Below are positions 1 to 12,266 of a stretch of DNA of 64,000 nt, piece after piece. This stretch comes from Rugalucina vietnamica. Taxonomy: Eukaryota > Mollusca > Bivalvia > Lucinida > Lucinidae. The stretch is from NCBI GenBank assembly GCA_964017185.1, contig OZ024875.1:29211456-29275455 (forward strand), in the 5' to 3' direction. The position numbers were made by a program, and so were the translations under genes. Below the pieces are notes generated by a model. That model was not told the DNA's origin. It was given only the letters and a program-made list of their open reading frames with translations, and did no database searches. Each line of letters opens with the position of its first letter. Within the stretch, counting starts at the first letter, position 1.

Positions 1-825
1 ACCTGATCACCCGATTTACAGTTTGTTGCAGAGACAATACTGAAATCTAGGACCCTGCTTCATTTCTGTGTCCCAGGTTAAAACAATAAGAAAGAGACAA
101 TATGTTCTATTTGAATTCTTAACGTTGTGTAAAAGGTCCGATCCTCTTCTGTTTCCAAATTTTCTTATGCATTTCAAGCTCTGAGTGAATCCACTGACTG
201 ATTTCCCAAAGACTATTATATATATGCAAAATAAAAATGAAACCCTGGTTTGTATGTATTGCTATAGCACTGGACACAGTTGTCAGGATGCCTCAGGCAA
301 TAAGAGCCTGGGCTTCCTACGTAAAGCGTAACATCAGGACCAAAATCCAGGTGTACAAGCCTCTTTTCAGACCGTAGGAAGAGTATATGCATCCTCTGTA
401 CTGAGCCCATAGATGAATAAAGTTAACGCAGACTATGAATAATTTTTCATCATATGCTTGTGTCACTGATGTGCAAACACAGTTGTGCTGGAGACCATTG
501 GGCATAGACATAGAAAATTTATTTCGTGTCGAATATTACAAACATGATATAGCATAAGCCCTGTAGGGCTTTTTCTTCGACAAACATGTGTAAAATAACA
601 AAATTATCACAGTGCATGTACAAATTAGAACGAAAAATATCTATATACAACATCACATAACTTTATAAGTACAAACATATTATTTACCTTAAAAGTTTTG
701 TTACTTTATGAAAGTTACGATAAACATCAAGCTAGAAACAGTTTAATGTAGGCTAATGTAAAAAAGAAGAAGAAAAAAATCCGTAGTTTATCAATTTGCA
801 TTTAAATTTTGAAGGATAATGATAA
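1..825. other. No gene recognised
   Basis: AT-rich sequence. The short open frames show no family motifs, and no repeat shared with the rest of the window was noticed. Confidence 0.5.
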
Positions 826-1451
826 AAAAAAAGGTACAAGTAGGCAAAGATCAGGAAAAGGCGCAATCAGAAAAAGATTCCCACTCCAAAAACCGAGGTG
901 GGGAAAAAACCAAACTAACAATCAGGTACTTATACCATAAAACATATCGTAAGACGAATGAGCAGCTATTTTCCCAATAGGTGGCCACTCAGTTACCCTA
1001 ACTTAACTAAAACTATGAAAACACACATAAGGCGACAACAGCACAAAAAAAAAATTAAACACCAAGACATAAAACAAAAAGAACCACCACAGAAGTATCG
1101 CCTTGGAACGATCAGTAACACAAAGTTACTGGCGGGCTTAAACCGGTTTTACAGGTGCCTAAGCTTACCCTCAGCTTCTGCAGTGGTTCATAACATTTAG
1201 TTAGTTCTTCGGTCCTCGTGGTGATTCTCTAACTAGTCAATGAATGATCAAGAATAAACAAATAAATAATGATTAACATCCTGATGAATCAAAAACCAGG
1301 ACTCACAGATTGAGTAAGCTGTCCGACGATGGAGATCCCTGGGCGCCGAATAACCTACTAACTCCGGAGCAAAAGAAAAATACCAGTTGGACCTCGCTGG
1401 GCCAAGCAACAGACAAGAAGCTCCGGTCCCAACCAACTAAAATGAATAGCT
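826..1451 (-). mobile_element. 3' untranslated region of the same retroelement
   Basis: Read on the minus strand, this follows the RT stop codon and ends in ...tttgcctacttgtacc followed by a T-run. Its distal part (about 826-1190) is nearly identical to plus-strand 45622-45977, proving it is a dispersed repeat. Two short words recur inside the element: acaagtaggcaaagatc (832 and 1724) and aaacaccaagacataaaa (1061 and 2129). Confidence 0.75.
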
Positions 1452-2126
1452 TTAAGTCGGGGCCATCATAGAGTCTGACGCCCGACCCACCGGCGTGCAA
1501 TTAAAGAAGGCAGCATAGTTATCAACCATGATTGGGTTAAAAACTAAGCATGCAGACTGTCGCATAACATTCAAGTTATAACCTATACGTCTGTAACGTG
1601 TTATGATTTTTCTGAACTGAAAAGAAAAATCATTAATTCCTATAAGTTTCTTAAATTTGTAAACCAAGTCACCATAAAATGCAGGTTCCGAAAGGCCCTC
1701 ACTTAAAAGCGTCTTTAAAAAAGTACAAGTAGGCAAAGATCCAACATTATATTTGGAAATCAATTCATAGTGTTTACGATAAAATTTAGAAAAGGTTTTT
1801 CGAAGTTTATGATACCGATAGCCCTGTTGGAGAAGTTTGGTCGTTAAACATTTATTTCGAGCGTTGAAGTCTGTAACATGATTGCAGACTCTAGCAAACC
1901 TAATAAGTTGCGAAATATATACACCATAAGAAGCACGACGAGGAACGTCACCATCCAAAACAGGAAAATTAACTATATCAAAATCAAAGTCATCGCGCTT
2001 ATCATAAATTTTAGAAGAAACATATCCATTTGCATCAGAAAGATGTAGATCTAAAAAGGGGGCTTCGGTATCTGAGATATTGGCTTTGTTCAACTGTAGT
2101 TCAGGTGGATAAATTTGATTGACCAA
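1452..2126 (-). pseudogene. C-terminal fragment of a retroelement reverse transcriptase
   Basis: An open frame of 224 codons on the minus strand ends in TAA at 1452. It contains FLDLHLSDANGYVSSKIYDK, the FLDL start of the thumb-like region seen in Penelope-like and related RT proteins. Basic and aromatic-rich sequence follows, with the C-terminal motif FNCTPVGRASDSMMAP. I recognise this as a repeat-encoded protein found widely in bivalve genomes. The catalytic palm motif (YxDD) should lie upstream (above 2126) but is missing, so the copy is 5'-truncated. Assignment to the Penelope-like group rather than another RT class is tentative. The 3' UTR runs on to about 826. Confidence 0.7.
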
Positions 2127-2149
2127 GTAAACACCAAGACATAAAATGA

Positions 2150-3180
2150 AGTACGTATTGATAAATTTTAATCAAACATGAAATGGAGGATAGCACCATA
2201 ATAGTTAGTGAGCTAGGCCCTGATTTTTTGCCATTTGTTACCAGTCGAGGGGACTAAATCTCTTGTCACTTTTTAATAAGTTCAATATCTATAGATAATA
2301 TTTCAGCATGATAGCAATCTCAGTCGGTAGCTTAAGACCTGAAAAAGATCAGTCTTATCGGTACCATGCAAACAAGAAGTTTTTGGGCTGGTTATTATAA
2401 ACATGCCCTAAGTAAAAATATATTTGTGTTTAAAGGAGCACAACGCATCCCAAGCATTTATAAGAGGTCAATCTATATCTAAAAATGATTGGCATGCATT
2501 TAAAACCTGATAATTCGTGAAAATCTATCATAAAAACCATGCTCAAGGGTAGGATTACCCCACCCACACCCACTATTATACCAACTTCATATTTGTGTAA
2601 AACTTTCATGTTTAGACATTAAAATAAACATACCATTTTTCTCTAAATATCCTAAATATTTGGATACCATTTAACATTGCTTACCTTATTGTCAAAAATA
2701 AAAATAGTATATGATTAAATTTGAATATTCATGAGTATTGTAAAAAACCAATAGAAATATTGGAGAATAAGTCATGAGTCCTTGAGCTATGATGCAGCCT
2801 TACCAGCATATTTTTAGGTTTCAAGCAGTTCATTTGATCCCCCGAAATACCTAAAATGGTTACATAATAATAAACTTATTTGCACTATGTAGCATATATG
2901 GTTTCCATGGCAACCATTAATGCGCATTGGGATGCACAGGTCTACAAACAGAACATATCCCTGTTGATACTTATCGTAGACCACCAAACTGAATCAAGAG
3001 CTTGTATAGATGTAGCCTTATTTTCAAATGGTAAAATATTCAAATAATCTAATTTGCATATTCAAATAATCTAATTTGCATATTCGTAAATATTAATAAA
3101 GACGACACAACTACTGAGGTCCAAACCATCATTGCAGCATTTCATACGAGTGATACAATTTGATAAATTTCACAAGAGCT
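2150..3180. other. No gene recognised
   Basis: AT-rich noncoding DNA. A 25-bp direct duplication (attcaaataatctaatttgc) lies around 3038-3082. Confidence 0.5.
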
Positions 3181-3350
3181 TTTAACGACACATATCTCAT
3201 TTGTGCCTTGCCCATTGGGGCCCCAAGAAATTAATGGGCTGCTTGTGCCTCCATGCAATGCTTGTATACTACTGACTGGCCATCTAATTACTGGCTTACC
3301 GCTCAAAAGGTCTGAGCCTGCTAGGAAAAGTGGTTATAGTCAAACCATCC
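3180..3350 (+). repeat. Dispersed repeat V, copy 1
   Basis: It contains gcccattggggccccaagaa, attaatgggctgcttgtgcc, tactgactggcca and ggtctgagcctgc. Related sequence occurs at 25065-25205 and, inverted, at 42722-42860. It is probably part of an old SINE or similar element; no promoter boxes are clear. Confidence 0.55.
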
Positions 3351-3434
3351 ATACACATAAGCCTTAGTTGTCAAGCGGTTTAATATAAATATCATTAGCG
3401 TTGTAAATTGATGAGAACAAAAAAACTTTGGACT

Positions 3435-5098
3435 ACTGAGGAGTTTTGCGGGAAAATTACGTGATGGTATCTAAATTGGAGAAAATTTAAAATTTGGAGG
3501 TATACTTGCAACATTTCATATAACTCGATTGCGTTTTGCTCTAGATACAGTGTAGATAAAAGTGGTATGCAATGATTACTAATACAATGTTCTAATGACC
3601 TATTGACTTGCATAAAGATGTATGACTTCTAATATCTAGTACATGAGTAAAAACCTTAAAAATTGGACAAAAATAACGAAAACACTAAGGTGTATACTTA
3701 ATCTATCATAACTCAACTTTTGATGGTCATAGACTACTAAGAATAGTATTATATTATTGTTAATATACTGTACTAATGATGAATTGGCTGGTATAGACAT
3801 ATCTGACCTCTGATACCTAGCATATAAATCGAAATCTTATAGATTGGTGAAAAAGCGACCAAACTAAGGGGTATACTTACTGAACCGCTTGTAACTCAAT
3901 TTCTGATGAACATAGAGAGTTGAAAATAGCGTCAAAAGATTGCTAAGACAGTGTACTATGATAAATGGGCTAGTGATAACTTATATCTGATATCTACGAC
4001 CTAGAACATTAATGAAAAACCTTCTTAATTGGAGAAAAATCTTGAAAAAAATAAGGAGGTATACTTACAAAATTGCTTCAAAATCAAATGCTAATGGACA
4101 TGGAGAGCTAAGATTAGTAGCAAATGATTGCAAATGCAATGCACTTATGACATATAGGCATAAATATACATATCTGACTTCTAATACCTAGTATATGCAT
4201 AAAAACTATGAAATTGGAGAAGAAATCACAAATAAACTAAGGGTGGTAGTCTTACCAAATCTCCTGTAACTCGTGTGTTAATAGTCCTAGAATAATACGA
4301 ATAGAATCAAATGATTGCATTTGCAATGTTCTAATGATGTATGAGTTAGCATTAACATATCTGAATCCTGCTACCTAGCATATGGATCAAAACCTAATGA
4401 AATGGGGGAAAATCGCGAACAAACTAAGGAATTGTACTTACCAAATCGCTTGTAACTCAACTGCTTCTAACCATAGAAAGCCGACGGTAGTGTCAGAGTT
4501 TTGTCCAGACAATGGGCTAATGATATATGGGCTAGTGTACAATTATCTGACATCTACTACATAAAATGTTAATTAAAACCTTATTAATAAGAGAAAAATG
4601 GCAAAAAAACTAAGGAGGTATACTTACAAAATCGCTTATAACTCAACGGCTAATGGCCCTAGAGAGCTAAGAATAGTTGCAAATGAATGCTAATGCAATT
4701 TACTTACCATATGTTGACATAAATAAACATATCTGACATCTAATACCTAGTATATGAGTAAAAACTTTAAAAATAGGAGCAGAAATCACGAAAAACCTAA
4801 GGGGGTAGTATTACTAAATCTCCTCTAGCTTGTGTGTTAATAGTCCTAGAGAGTTATGAATAGTATAAAATGTTTGCTTCTGCAATGTTCTAAGAATATA
4901 TTAGCTGATATAAACATATCTGAATCCCTGCTAGCTAGAATATGAATCGAAACCTAATAAAATGGGGGGTAAATCGTGAACAAACAAAGGGGGTATACAT
5001 AACAAATCGCTTGTAATTCAACTGCTAATGAACATAGAGAGCTGAAAATAGTGTCCAATTATTGCTAAGACAGTGGACTAATGATTTGGCCAAGAATG
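3435..5098. repeat. Satellite-like tandem array of about 186-bp units with trimeric higher order
   Basis: The landmark aagg-gg-tatactta recurs near 3497, 3688, 3868, 4053, 4240, 4427, 4612, 4798 and 4986, a spacing of 180-191 bp. Other fixed words are atctgacntctaatacctag, gaaattggagaaaaat and taactca. Units three apart are most alike: the unit from 4053 matches that from 4612, and the variant with ggtagtcttaccaaatctcc at 4240 matches 4798. This gives a 3-mer higher-order repeat of about 559 bp. No ORF of significance. Confidence 0.85.
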
Positions 5099-5099
5099 T

Positions 5100-6110
5100 A
5101 AATACAAACCTTATAAACGGAAATGCAATTTCAACTAAAATTCACATAAATTTGCCATTTAAACAGAAAGCCCTGTCGAAAATTCACAAGATATAAGTGA
5201 AGTGTTAGTCAAATTTGAGAAGCAGCACATGCTTTTATAATCTTGGCTGATATATTGGAGCAGAGACGAGCCGATGCAAGACCCATCAATCACTATAGAA
5301 TAAAGTCAATGGTAAAGTGTGATACTACGTCATCTCAGGCCAATAACAAGTCCACTTCGATCGTATAGTTTTATTAAGTACTAAGTCGACCCAGGTTCAT
5401 AATACATCTTTATTCACTGCTTTAGCTATACCCAATCTATTAACCGAAAGTTCTCTAACACTACTAAACCAAGTTCTCTAACACTACTGACTCAGCAAAG
5501 CGCACAAGGCAGCGTTATACGTAAACGTCATACATCTTATTATTCTGTCAGGTTAGAGGTTGTTTCCATAGAATTAATCTTACGCAAGAAAAGTGTAGTG
5601 TGTATTTTACATACCATATCCAAATAAGTGAACAACATAAGCTTCGACGCGCTATTTCTTAGAATTGTTGTATTTTTAGATCCCAAACCAAACATTAGAA
5701 AATTTGTCTTAACACCAAATATAAAAATTACAGAAAATCTAAATTTCAATTGCACCTATGTATAGTGTTACAAAAGAAGTTATACCACTTCAATTGTATT
5801 TCCGACGCCCAACCAAAATAACAAGACAATTCACCAGTCCCCTTGTCTTGACTCAGATACCTATCTCTTGTAATTTTTATGAGTATTCTTTTTTCTACTG
5901 GCTGTAGAACTGTGGAATAAACTTCATGTGAGCGTTGTGATTCTTCTAACTCTCGAGTATAACTCCCTGTGCATAATACCCAGTAATGAGGGTGACGCGG
6001 TATTTATGCATGTATACAGATAGAGTAACTTGGAGCGGTAGTCCTGCCATTTGACCACTACATGCCATAATCAACAAGAGATTCACTGTTTTATTCTGCT
6101 TTTAATCTTC
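5100..6110. other. No gene recognised
   Basis: AT-rich sequence with a short tandem duplication of aagttctctaacactact near 5450-5490. No coding features were seen. Confidence 0.5.
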
Positions 6111-6170
6111 CTTTGTGTGGTTTTGTCATTTTGACGTTTCACCAGTAAACTATTCTGATTCTAACACTGG
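6110..6170 (+). mobile_element. Short 3' end of a non-LTR retrotransposon
   Basis: The stretch ttttgtcattttgacgtttc, accagtaaactattctgatt is nearly identical, in the same orientation, to 10225-10272, which follows a reverse-transcriptase C-terminus. This copy has lost all coding sequence, as expected of a 5'-truncated insertion. Confidence 0.6.
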
Positions 6171-6580
6171 CTAGGTGCAAACTGTGTATCTTTTTTTTTT
6201 CGGTGATAAAACTGGTTGGGTTCTACAGTGAAGTCTGAACTAAAGTATACACCCTTGTGCACAGCATGTGCTCGCCATGTGCACTTCGCGTGAGCTAAAT
6301 CTGAGACATAAGTTGCACCTGATGTTCAATTCAAGTGCACTCCAAGTTCTGGCACCTCTATACCCCTACCTGTACCTGTAGTTCACTTTGGCTGGTGTTT
6401 GATGATACCACATACCTGTATTTGCTGTATCAGCAGTATAATGAAATGGTTTTGATAGAAAGAGAAAAAAAGAAACAGTTTGTCTTATTTTAAGTTTGTC
6501 TTATTTTTATTTTTCCCGTATTATATTATATCATCTCTAATTTATTGTTCCTTTGGGGGGAAATAAGCTATTAATAAATA

Positions 6581-6625
6581 ACATATATATATATATATAT
6601 TTCCTTTCTATATATTTTTGTTTCT

Positions 6626-6666
<41 letters not shown>
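6581..6666. repeat. (TA)n followed by poly(T)
   Basis: A TA run at 6584-6600 and 36 T at 6631-6666, in T-rich sequence. The short hydrophobic open frame over it is low complexity, not a gene. Confidence 0.9.
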
Positions 6667-6668
<2 letters not shown>

Positions 6669-7309
6669 TTAATCTCATCTTTTGTGTTCTTTATTACTTT
6701 CTTTCTTTTTAATCTTCTTTTTTCTTTCTTTGCAAAAAGGTGTCAATATAATCCTATTCCCCAAGGTTGTAACAAAGGAATGCATGCAAATGTTTATATA
6801 TCCTAAAATTTAGGATATTGTTTTCAGAACATAAACCAATGTTTATTTGTTTATTTATTTATTTATTTGATTCAATTGAAATAAGAGCACTGCACTTGAG
6901 GTCTAAAGACAACAGTCATCGGTTTTCAAGTGAACAAAACCATGAATCATTAATTTCAGATAGTCTTCTTTTGAACAAATTTAAGATCAATTTAAGATCG
7001 ATCAAGTATCCTCAATATTTTATCCAGAGCAAATTTGTGGAAAAAAAAAATTAAAGAAGCTCAAACTTCAAGGTTTATGGTCCTTTAATCAATTTTATCA
7101 CCTGTCATAAAATATGAGCAATAACCAATTATGAAGCGTGAACAGGCCGTGTTAATCATGAAGAAAACTCATTTGTTCTTACCTGGGACTGGTTCAGTAA
7201 ATAATTGAATGGTTCTCAGGAAAATGTTGACTGGTTATGAAGACAGGTAACTAAAAGATTTTCATGCTGGTAACAGGTGAAGAAAAATTGACAAAATAAG
7301 ACACTGGGC

Positions 7310-8075
7310 AACATTCATTCGTTCATTCAAAAGATAAAAGTTAAAAATAAAATAAAGTTTATAATTATATTTATTATCTATTGTTATAGGAAAACATAAG
7401 ATAATTTATGCAAGTTATTATCATTCACCCCGGTAACAGCATTCAGAAACCAAACATTCTTTTATTAAAACCAAACCGATTAATTTGTCAGTTGAAACCG
7501 ATTATGAAGTGTGTCTGATATTAACAAGGTGAGATAAGTATAATTAATTAATTCATTCATTCATTCAAAAGATAAAAGTTGAAAATAAAATATATATTTT
7601 TATTACATTTATTATTTATTGTTTAGGAAAGTGCAAAATAATTTATATCAAGTTAATATCAGTTAATAGTATTTGAGCATTCTATGCAATATGTGTATCT
7701 CAGGTAAAAAGAAACCAAACATACTCTAATTATAACCAAACCGATTAATTTGTCTATTGAAACCAATTATGAAGTGTGTCTGATATTAACAAGGTGAGAT
7801 AAGTATAATTCATTCATTCATTCATTCACTCATTCATTCAAAAGCTAAAAGTTGAAAATAAAATAATTTTTTATATCATATTTATTATTGTTTAGGAAGA
7901 TGCAAAATAATTTATATCAAGTTAATATCAGTTAATAGCATTCGAGCATTCAATATGCCTATCTCAGGTAAAAAGAAACCAAACAGTCTCTAATCATAAC
8001 CAAACAGATTAATTTGTCTATTGAAACCAATTATGAAGTGTGCCTGATATTAACAAGGTGAGATAAGACATGTTA
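7310..8075. repeat. Three tandem units of about 250 bp
   Basis: The units begin with a (TTCA)n run near 7315, 7550 and 7805. Each holds caaaagataaaagttgaaaa, a T-rich stretch, aaaccaaaccgattaatttg and gaagtgtgtctgatattaac aaggtgagataag. They lie in the first of the longer copies and make a nested tandem structure. Confidence 0.85.
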
Positions 8076-8313
8076 ATCATTCTGTAAGTCACTGAGCACT
8101 TGAGTGGCAAACAAACAGACAGTATGGTACAGGTATACCTGTGTGACATTATATACTCCTGTACTGTCTTGAAATGTCATTTATGTATTTATTTATTTAT
8201 TTATTTATTTATAAGTTGCTAAGTTTGAGTGCATGAATCAGAAAGGAAAACGATAAAATAACCTGTATAAAAACTTATTTTAAGGAAGCACCATTCAAAC
8301 CGTCTAATACAAC

Positions 8314-8328
<15 letters not shown>

Positions 8329-8385
<57 letters not shown>
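8329..8385. repeat. (GA)n microsatellite
   Basis: An uninterrupted GA run of about 57 bp. Confidence 0.97.
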
Positions 8386-8388
<3 letters not shown>

Positions 8389-8983
8389 TTTAATTTCCGT
8401 TAACCTTCTTTCGATCAAGAATTCTCAATATTTTACCCAGGACAAATTTGTTCATTATGCTCAATAAAATTAAGGAAGCTTAAACTTCGAGGTTTATCGT
8501 GCTTTAATCCACCGTGACTTTATCACCTGTCATAAAACCAATAACTCATCTATAATCATTTTCCAGTGGACGCATATCTGTTGTCAAATACAAAACAAGA
8601 GCTTTTGTTTTTACCTGGGACTGGTTTAGTAAATATTCGAATGGTTCTCCGGTTAATGTTGACTGGTTATCTAGACAGGTAAATTTATGTATATGAGAAA
8701 TTCAGAGATATCATATTTGAAAATGCACTACAACTATTGCAAAAACACATGTAGCTTGCTTACAGTGCAACTTGTGCGCTCATTTATTGTGTATAACTGT
8801 GTGATATTATATACTGCTGTCATGTCTTGAAACACAATGCCGTGGTGTTTATAAGTTAATTAATTAATTATTTTAGTTTATAAAGTTGCTAAGTATGAGT
8901 GCTTGAATAAGAAAGGAATGATAAAGTATCCCGTATAAAACCTGAAGCGAGCCTCATTCAAACCATGTAGTACAATATTGTAG

Positions 8984-8985
<2 letters not shown>

Positions 8986-9026
<41 letters not shown>

Positions 9027-9038
9027 AAGAGAGAGAGA
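8986..9038. repeat. (GA)n microsatellite, interrupted
   Basis: A GA run with ggagaaa interruptions, at the equivalent place of the next tandem copy. Confidence 0.95.
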
Positions 9039-9984
9039 TGATCTCTGTTAATTTCCAGTAGCCTTCTTCTGAACAAAATTATAATCGATCAGGAATCCTC
9101 AATATTTAACCAAGACAAATTTGTTCATTTTGTTCAATAAAATTAAAGAAGCTCAAACTTCATGGTTTATGGCCCTTTAATCCAATTATCACCTGTGATA
9201 AAATATGAGCAATAACTCATCTGCAATCATTAACCGGTGGGCATGTGTCTCATGTACAATAATACAATTAAAGAGAGCTTTTGGTTTAACGTGGGACTGG
9301 TTCAGTAAATATTCGAATGGTTCTCAGGTAAATGTTGACTGGTTCTCTAGGTAACTTAGTGAAATTGAGATATATCATATGATTTTAAAAATGCACTAAA
9401 ACTATGTTGAAACACATGTAGCTTGCTTACAGTGCAACTTGTCGCTCATTTATTTTGTGCAGTTTGCTCATGACACAGCTCAAACGGTATGTAAGGCAAA
9501 TTCTCGCATCGCTAATGGAATATCTTGCTTTCACACAGTCTGCTCAGGGACTATTGTTTTATATAGTTACATTGTTTCTCATAAACTTATAAAACAAATC
9601 AGCAGTATTTTGTTCAATTAAATCATTTCATTTTCCAATTACATGCATTGGTTTGATTGTCACACAAATGCATCCTATAATAATTACCTGTAAAATTGAA
9701 ATGACACCTGAGCTAACAGCAAGTGCACTTTCGGCTCAGATAGGAATCGTGCACCTGGAGTTCTAGTGAAGTGCACTTGATTCTCAGAGCTCGTGCAAAG
9801 TGATGTGCACCTGAAGTTCAGAGAATGTGCTCACCATGTGCACTTTCTGTATACTTTAGTTCAGACCTTACTGTAGCTTGTCGTTAGTTTAATTTCGTTT
9901 TCACGGATCTGAATCTGAATAGTTCAAGTTACTGGTGACACGCCAAATGACATTATTTCACCAGGGGTTCGGATGGGGGAAAAT

Positions 9985-10275
9985 TAGATGACCTTATCCC
10001 CAAAAATAGGCGTTGTAGGAATCAACACTCATTGGCATTTCAGATACCTTCAGCAAGTACAAATGCCTATTTACACAGTTTTTCTCTCAGACTATTAGAG
10101 ATTGGAATGAACTCCCTGATTCTCTGGTCTCCTCTGCTAAGTTGTCGGATGATTGTGTGTCTAAATTTACTTCTCTTGTGAGAGCTCGGGACTAATCCCC
10201 TCCGGTCAAGCCCCATCCCACCCTGGTGTGGTATTGTCAGTTTGACGTTTCACCAGTAAACTATTCTGTTTCTGA
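9985..10275 (+). mobile_element. 3' end of a non-LTR (CR1/Jockey-like) retrotransposon with RT C-terminus
   Basis: Frame 10082-10194 reads FSQTIRDWNELPDSLVSSAK and continues to ...SLVRARD and stop. This is the classic SFFPRTIRDWNxLP motif found at the end of many non-LTR reverse transcriptases. Just upstream, another frame carries the matching STNAYLHSF, so a frameshift separates them. The 3' UTR (10195-10275) is shared with the fragment at 6110. It is a dead, 5'-truncated copy. Confidence 0.8.
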
Positions 10276-11203
10276 TTGTCATCGATATCCATATTTGAAA
10301 ACGAAATTAAACTAACGAAAATGCGTCTCTTGCACGATATACTTTTTTTTTTATAAAAATCTATTTCGAAGTGAGCATCTTTCCTATAAAAAGGTAGCGA
10401 GTCACGGGGGCGAAACGACTATGTGTTTGGCGAAACGACATGTTATCTTAAATTTTGGCCAATCACAGGCTTCCGTTTTCGACGCTTCGTGACAGAGTTT
10501 CAAGATGGAAGGTTCTGGCAGTGTAAGTGAATTAAAAACGAAACTTTGTTGATTTATGTCGTCAGCTTGAAAATTAAGAAAATGACAGTTGGTTTGGCAC
10601 AAAGGCAATATGTCAAAGTCAATCTGGCACTATTTTTTCCTCGTGTCTGAATGTGATTTTTCGATTTAAACATGAAATTATTGATTTTTTTCCAAGTGAC
10701 TCACTGTCATAAATCATGTCCAAAAATTATCCCAGCTGTGCATATGTGTTATCAAAGTGGCCTGAAAACAAAAGTCATTTTTTCATGATTTTGGTGTCAT
10801 TTGAAAGGTAAATGAATAAATTAATAAGCAAGGTAGTTTTGATAAATTCTGTGCATGTGTTTTAGGATCAATGGAATTATAGGGGAACCCTTGATTTCCT
10901 CGTATATAGAGCAGGAAATGTGGATACCTTAGTCACAAATGATATATCAATATCTCAACTTGGTATGGAGATATTTAGATCGGAAAAGTAGACAGAATTA
11001 ACCTCCTGTCGGCCTTTTTTATTCAGCATGTCTCCGTGAAGCGATCTTTAGCAGCCATTTTGTAGAACTGTTTCCGGGCTTTTCTCGGGTAAAACATGAA
11101 CCTTGTCTGGTTGCTTCATTAAGGATGATCTGGTCATTTGAGATCCTGTCGTTTCGATCAAGGACAACTGATCAAGGATTGTCCTTATTCCGTGAATGTC
11201 AAA

Positions 11204-11872
11204 AGGTTGTCGCTTTGGGGAAGTTAAAGAAGGTCGTTTCGGTCCAGACAATTAACACCACCGGTGAATACCCCTTATTCCGTTATTGTTTCCACATTTC
11301 TAGCCCAGGCATAATACCACTAGAAAAAGAATGGTATCCACATTTTCGTCTCTATATAGGGAGGTTTCCACATTTTTTAGATATACGACAATTCATTGGA
11401 AAGCCCAGAAATGTGGATACTTTACTATATAGGGAGGTTTCCACATTTTAGATATACGACAATTCATGGAAAAGTCCAGAAATGTGGATACTTTATTATA
11501 TATAGGGAGGTTTCCACATTCTTTAGATATATGACAATGTGAGGGTTTCCCATGAAAAAATGTGGAAACCTCCCTATATAGTAAAGTATCCACATTTCTG
11601 GGCTTTTCCATGAATTGTCGTATATCTAAAAAATGTGGAAACCTCCCTATATAGTAAAGTATCCACATTTCTGGGCTTTCCAATGAATTGTCGTATATCT
11701 AAAAAATGTGGAAACCTTCCTATATAGAGACGAAAATGTGGATACCATTCTTTTTCTAGTGTTATAATGCCTGGGCTAGAAATGTGGAAACAATAACGGA
11801 ATAAGGGGTATTCACCGGTAGTGTTAATTGTCTGGACCGAAACGACCTTCTTCAACTTCTCCAAAGCGACCT
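11204..11872. repeat. Near-perfect palindrome, 316-bp arms and 36-bp loop
   Basis: The left arm 11204-11520 and right arm 11557-11872 are inverted copies with only a handful of mismatches and 1-2 base indels. The loop is about 11521-11556. Each arm itself contains two copies of a unit of about 95 bp (tatatagggaggtttccaca, agatatacgacaattcat, gtggatactttac). Open frames of up to 108 codons on both strands are consequences of the symmetry, not genes. Confidence 0.92.
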
Positions 11873-12266
11873 TAAGCAAACGAACAGGCTTCATGTTTTA
11901 CCCTTAGTGCGATTGCGCAGAAAGGACATACATTGTAAAAACGACGACGCAAAACACGCATCGACCTCACTTTTTTAAACATCAGAAAAGCTGAACTTTT
12001 TGGCCCAGGCTGATGTATCTTAATATAGGATATGAAGTTAAGATATTGAAATATGATTTAGGACTAAGGTTTCCACATTTCCTTCTCTATATACGACGAA
12101 ACCACATAGGTTCCCTCAAAGTTCCATTTTTCCGTGTTTTAAAGCTACCAATTTTTAAGCAACATGTGATATTTATTTTGACAATTTTTGGACAGCGTCA
12201 CCATTCACGTCAATGGGAAAGTGGCTTTTTCAAAATTTCATAAAAATTCTAACTGTTGTACACTTC

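Larger units (their letters stand above)
6900..9450. repeat. Three imperfect long tandem copies inside the 3.65-kb element
   Basis: The block attaaagaagctcaaacttc ... ggtttatgg ... ctttaatc ... atcacctgtcataaaa ... ggactggttcagtaaat starts near 7052, 8468 and 9138. It is preceded in each case by cctcaatattttaccagga-type sequence. The second and third copies are preceded by GA microsatellites at 8329-8385 and 8986-9038. Confidence 0.8.
6226..9873. mobile_element. 3.65-kb non-autonomous TIR element (TA target, Tc1/mariner-like ends)
   Basis: The ends are inverted repeats: CAGTGAAGTCTGAACTAAAG at 6226 and the complement of CAGTAAGGTCTGAACTAAAG ending at 9873, both continuing TATACA and flanked by TA. 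Next to both ends are many copies of GTGCAC and of TGCACCTGNAGTTC, likely transposase-binding subterminal repeats. No transposase is present. The interior is tandem repeats and microsatellites. Confidence 0.7.

Noticed and set aside
3435-5098. CRISPR-like array because of regular repeats
   Set aside because: Whole units repeat with no short-repeat/unique-spacer structure, and the DNA is eukaryotic.
6618-6806. Hydrophobic small ORF resembling a membrane peptide
   Set aside because: Encoded by poly(T) and T-rich low-complexity DNA.
11125-11894. Overlapping open frames of 96-108 codons on both strands
   Set aside because: They are mirror products of the palindrome, repeat the same peptide on both strands and have no domain.
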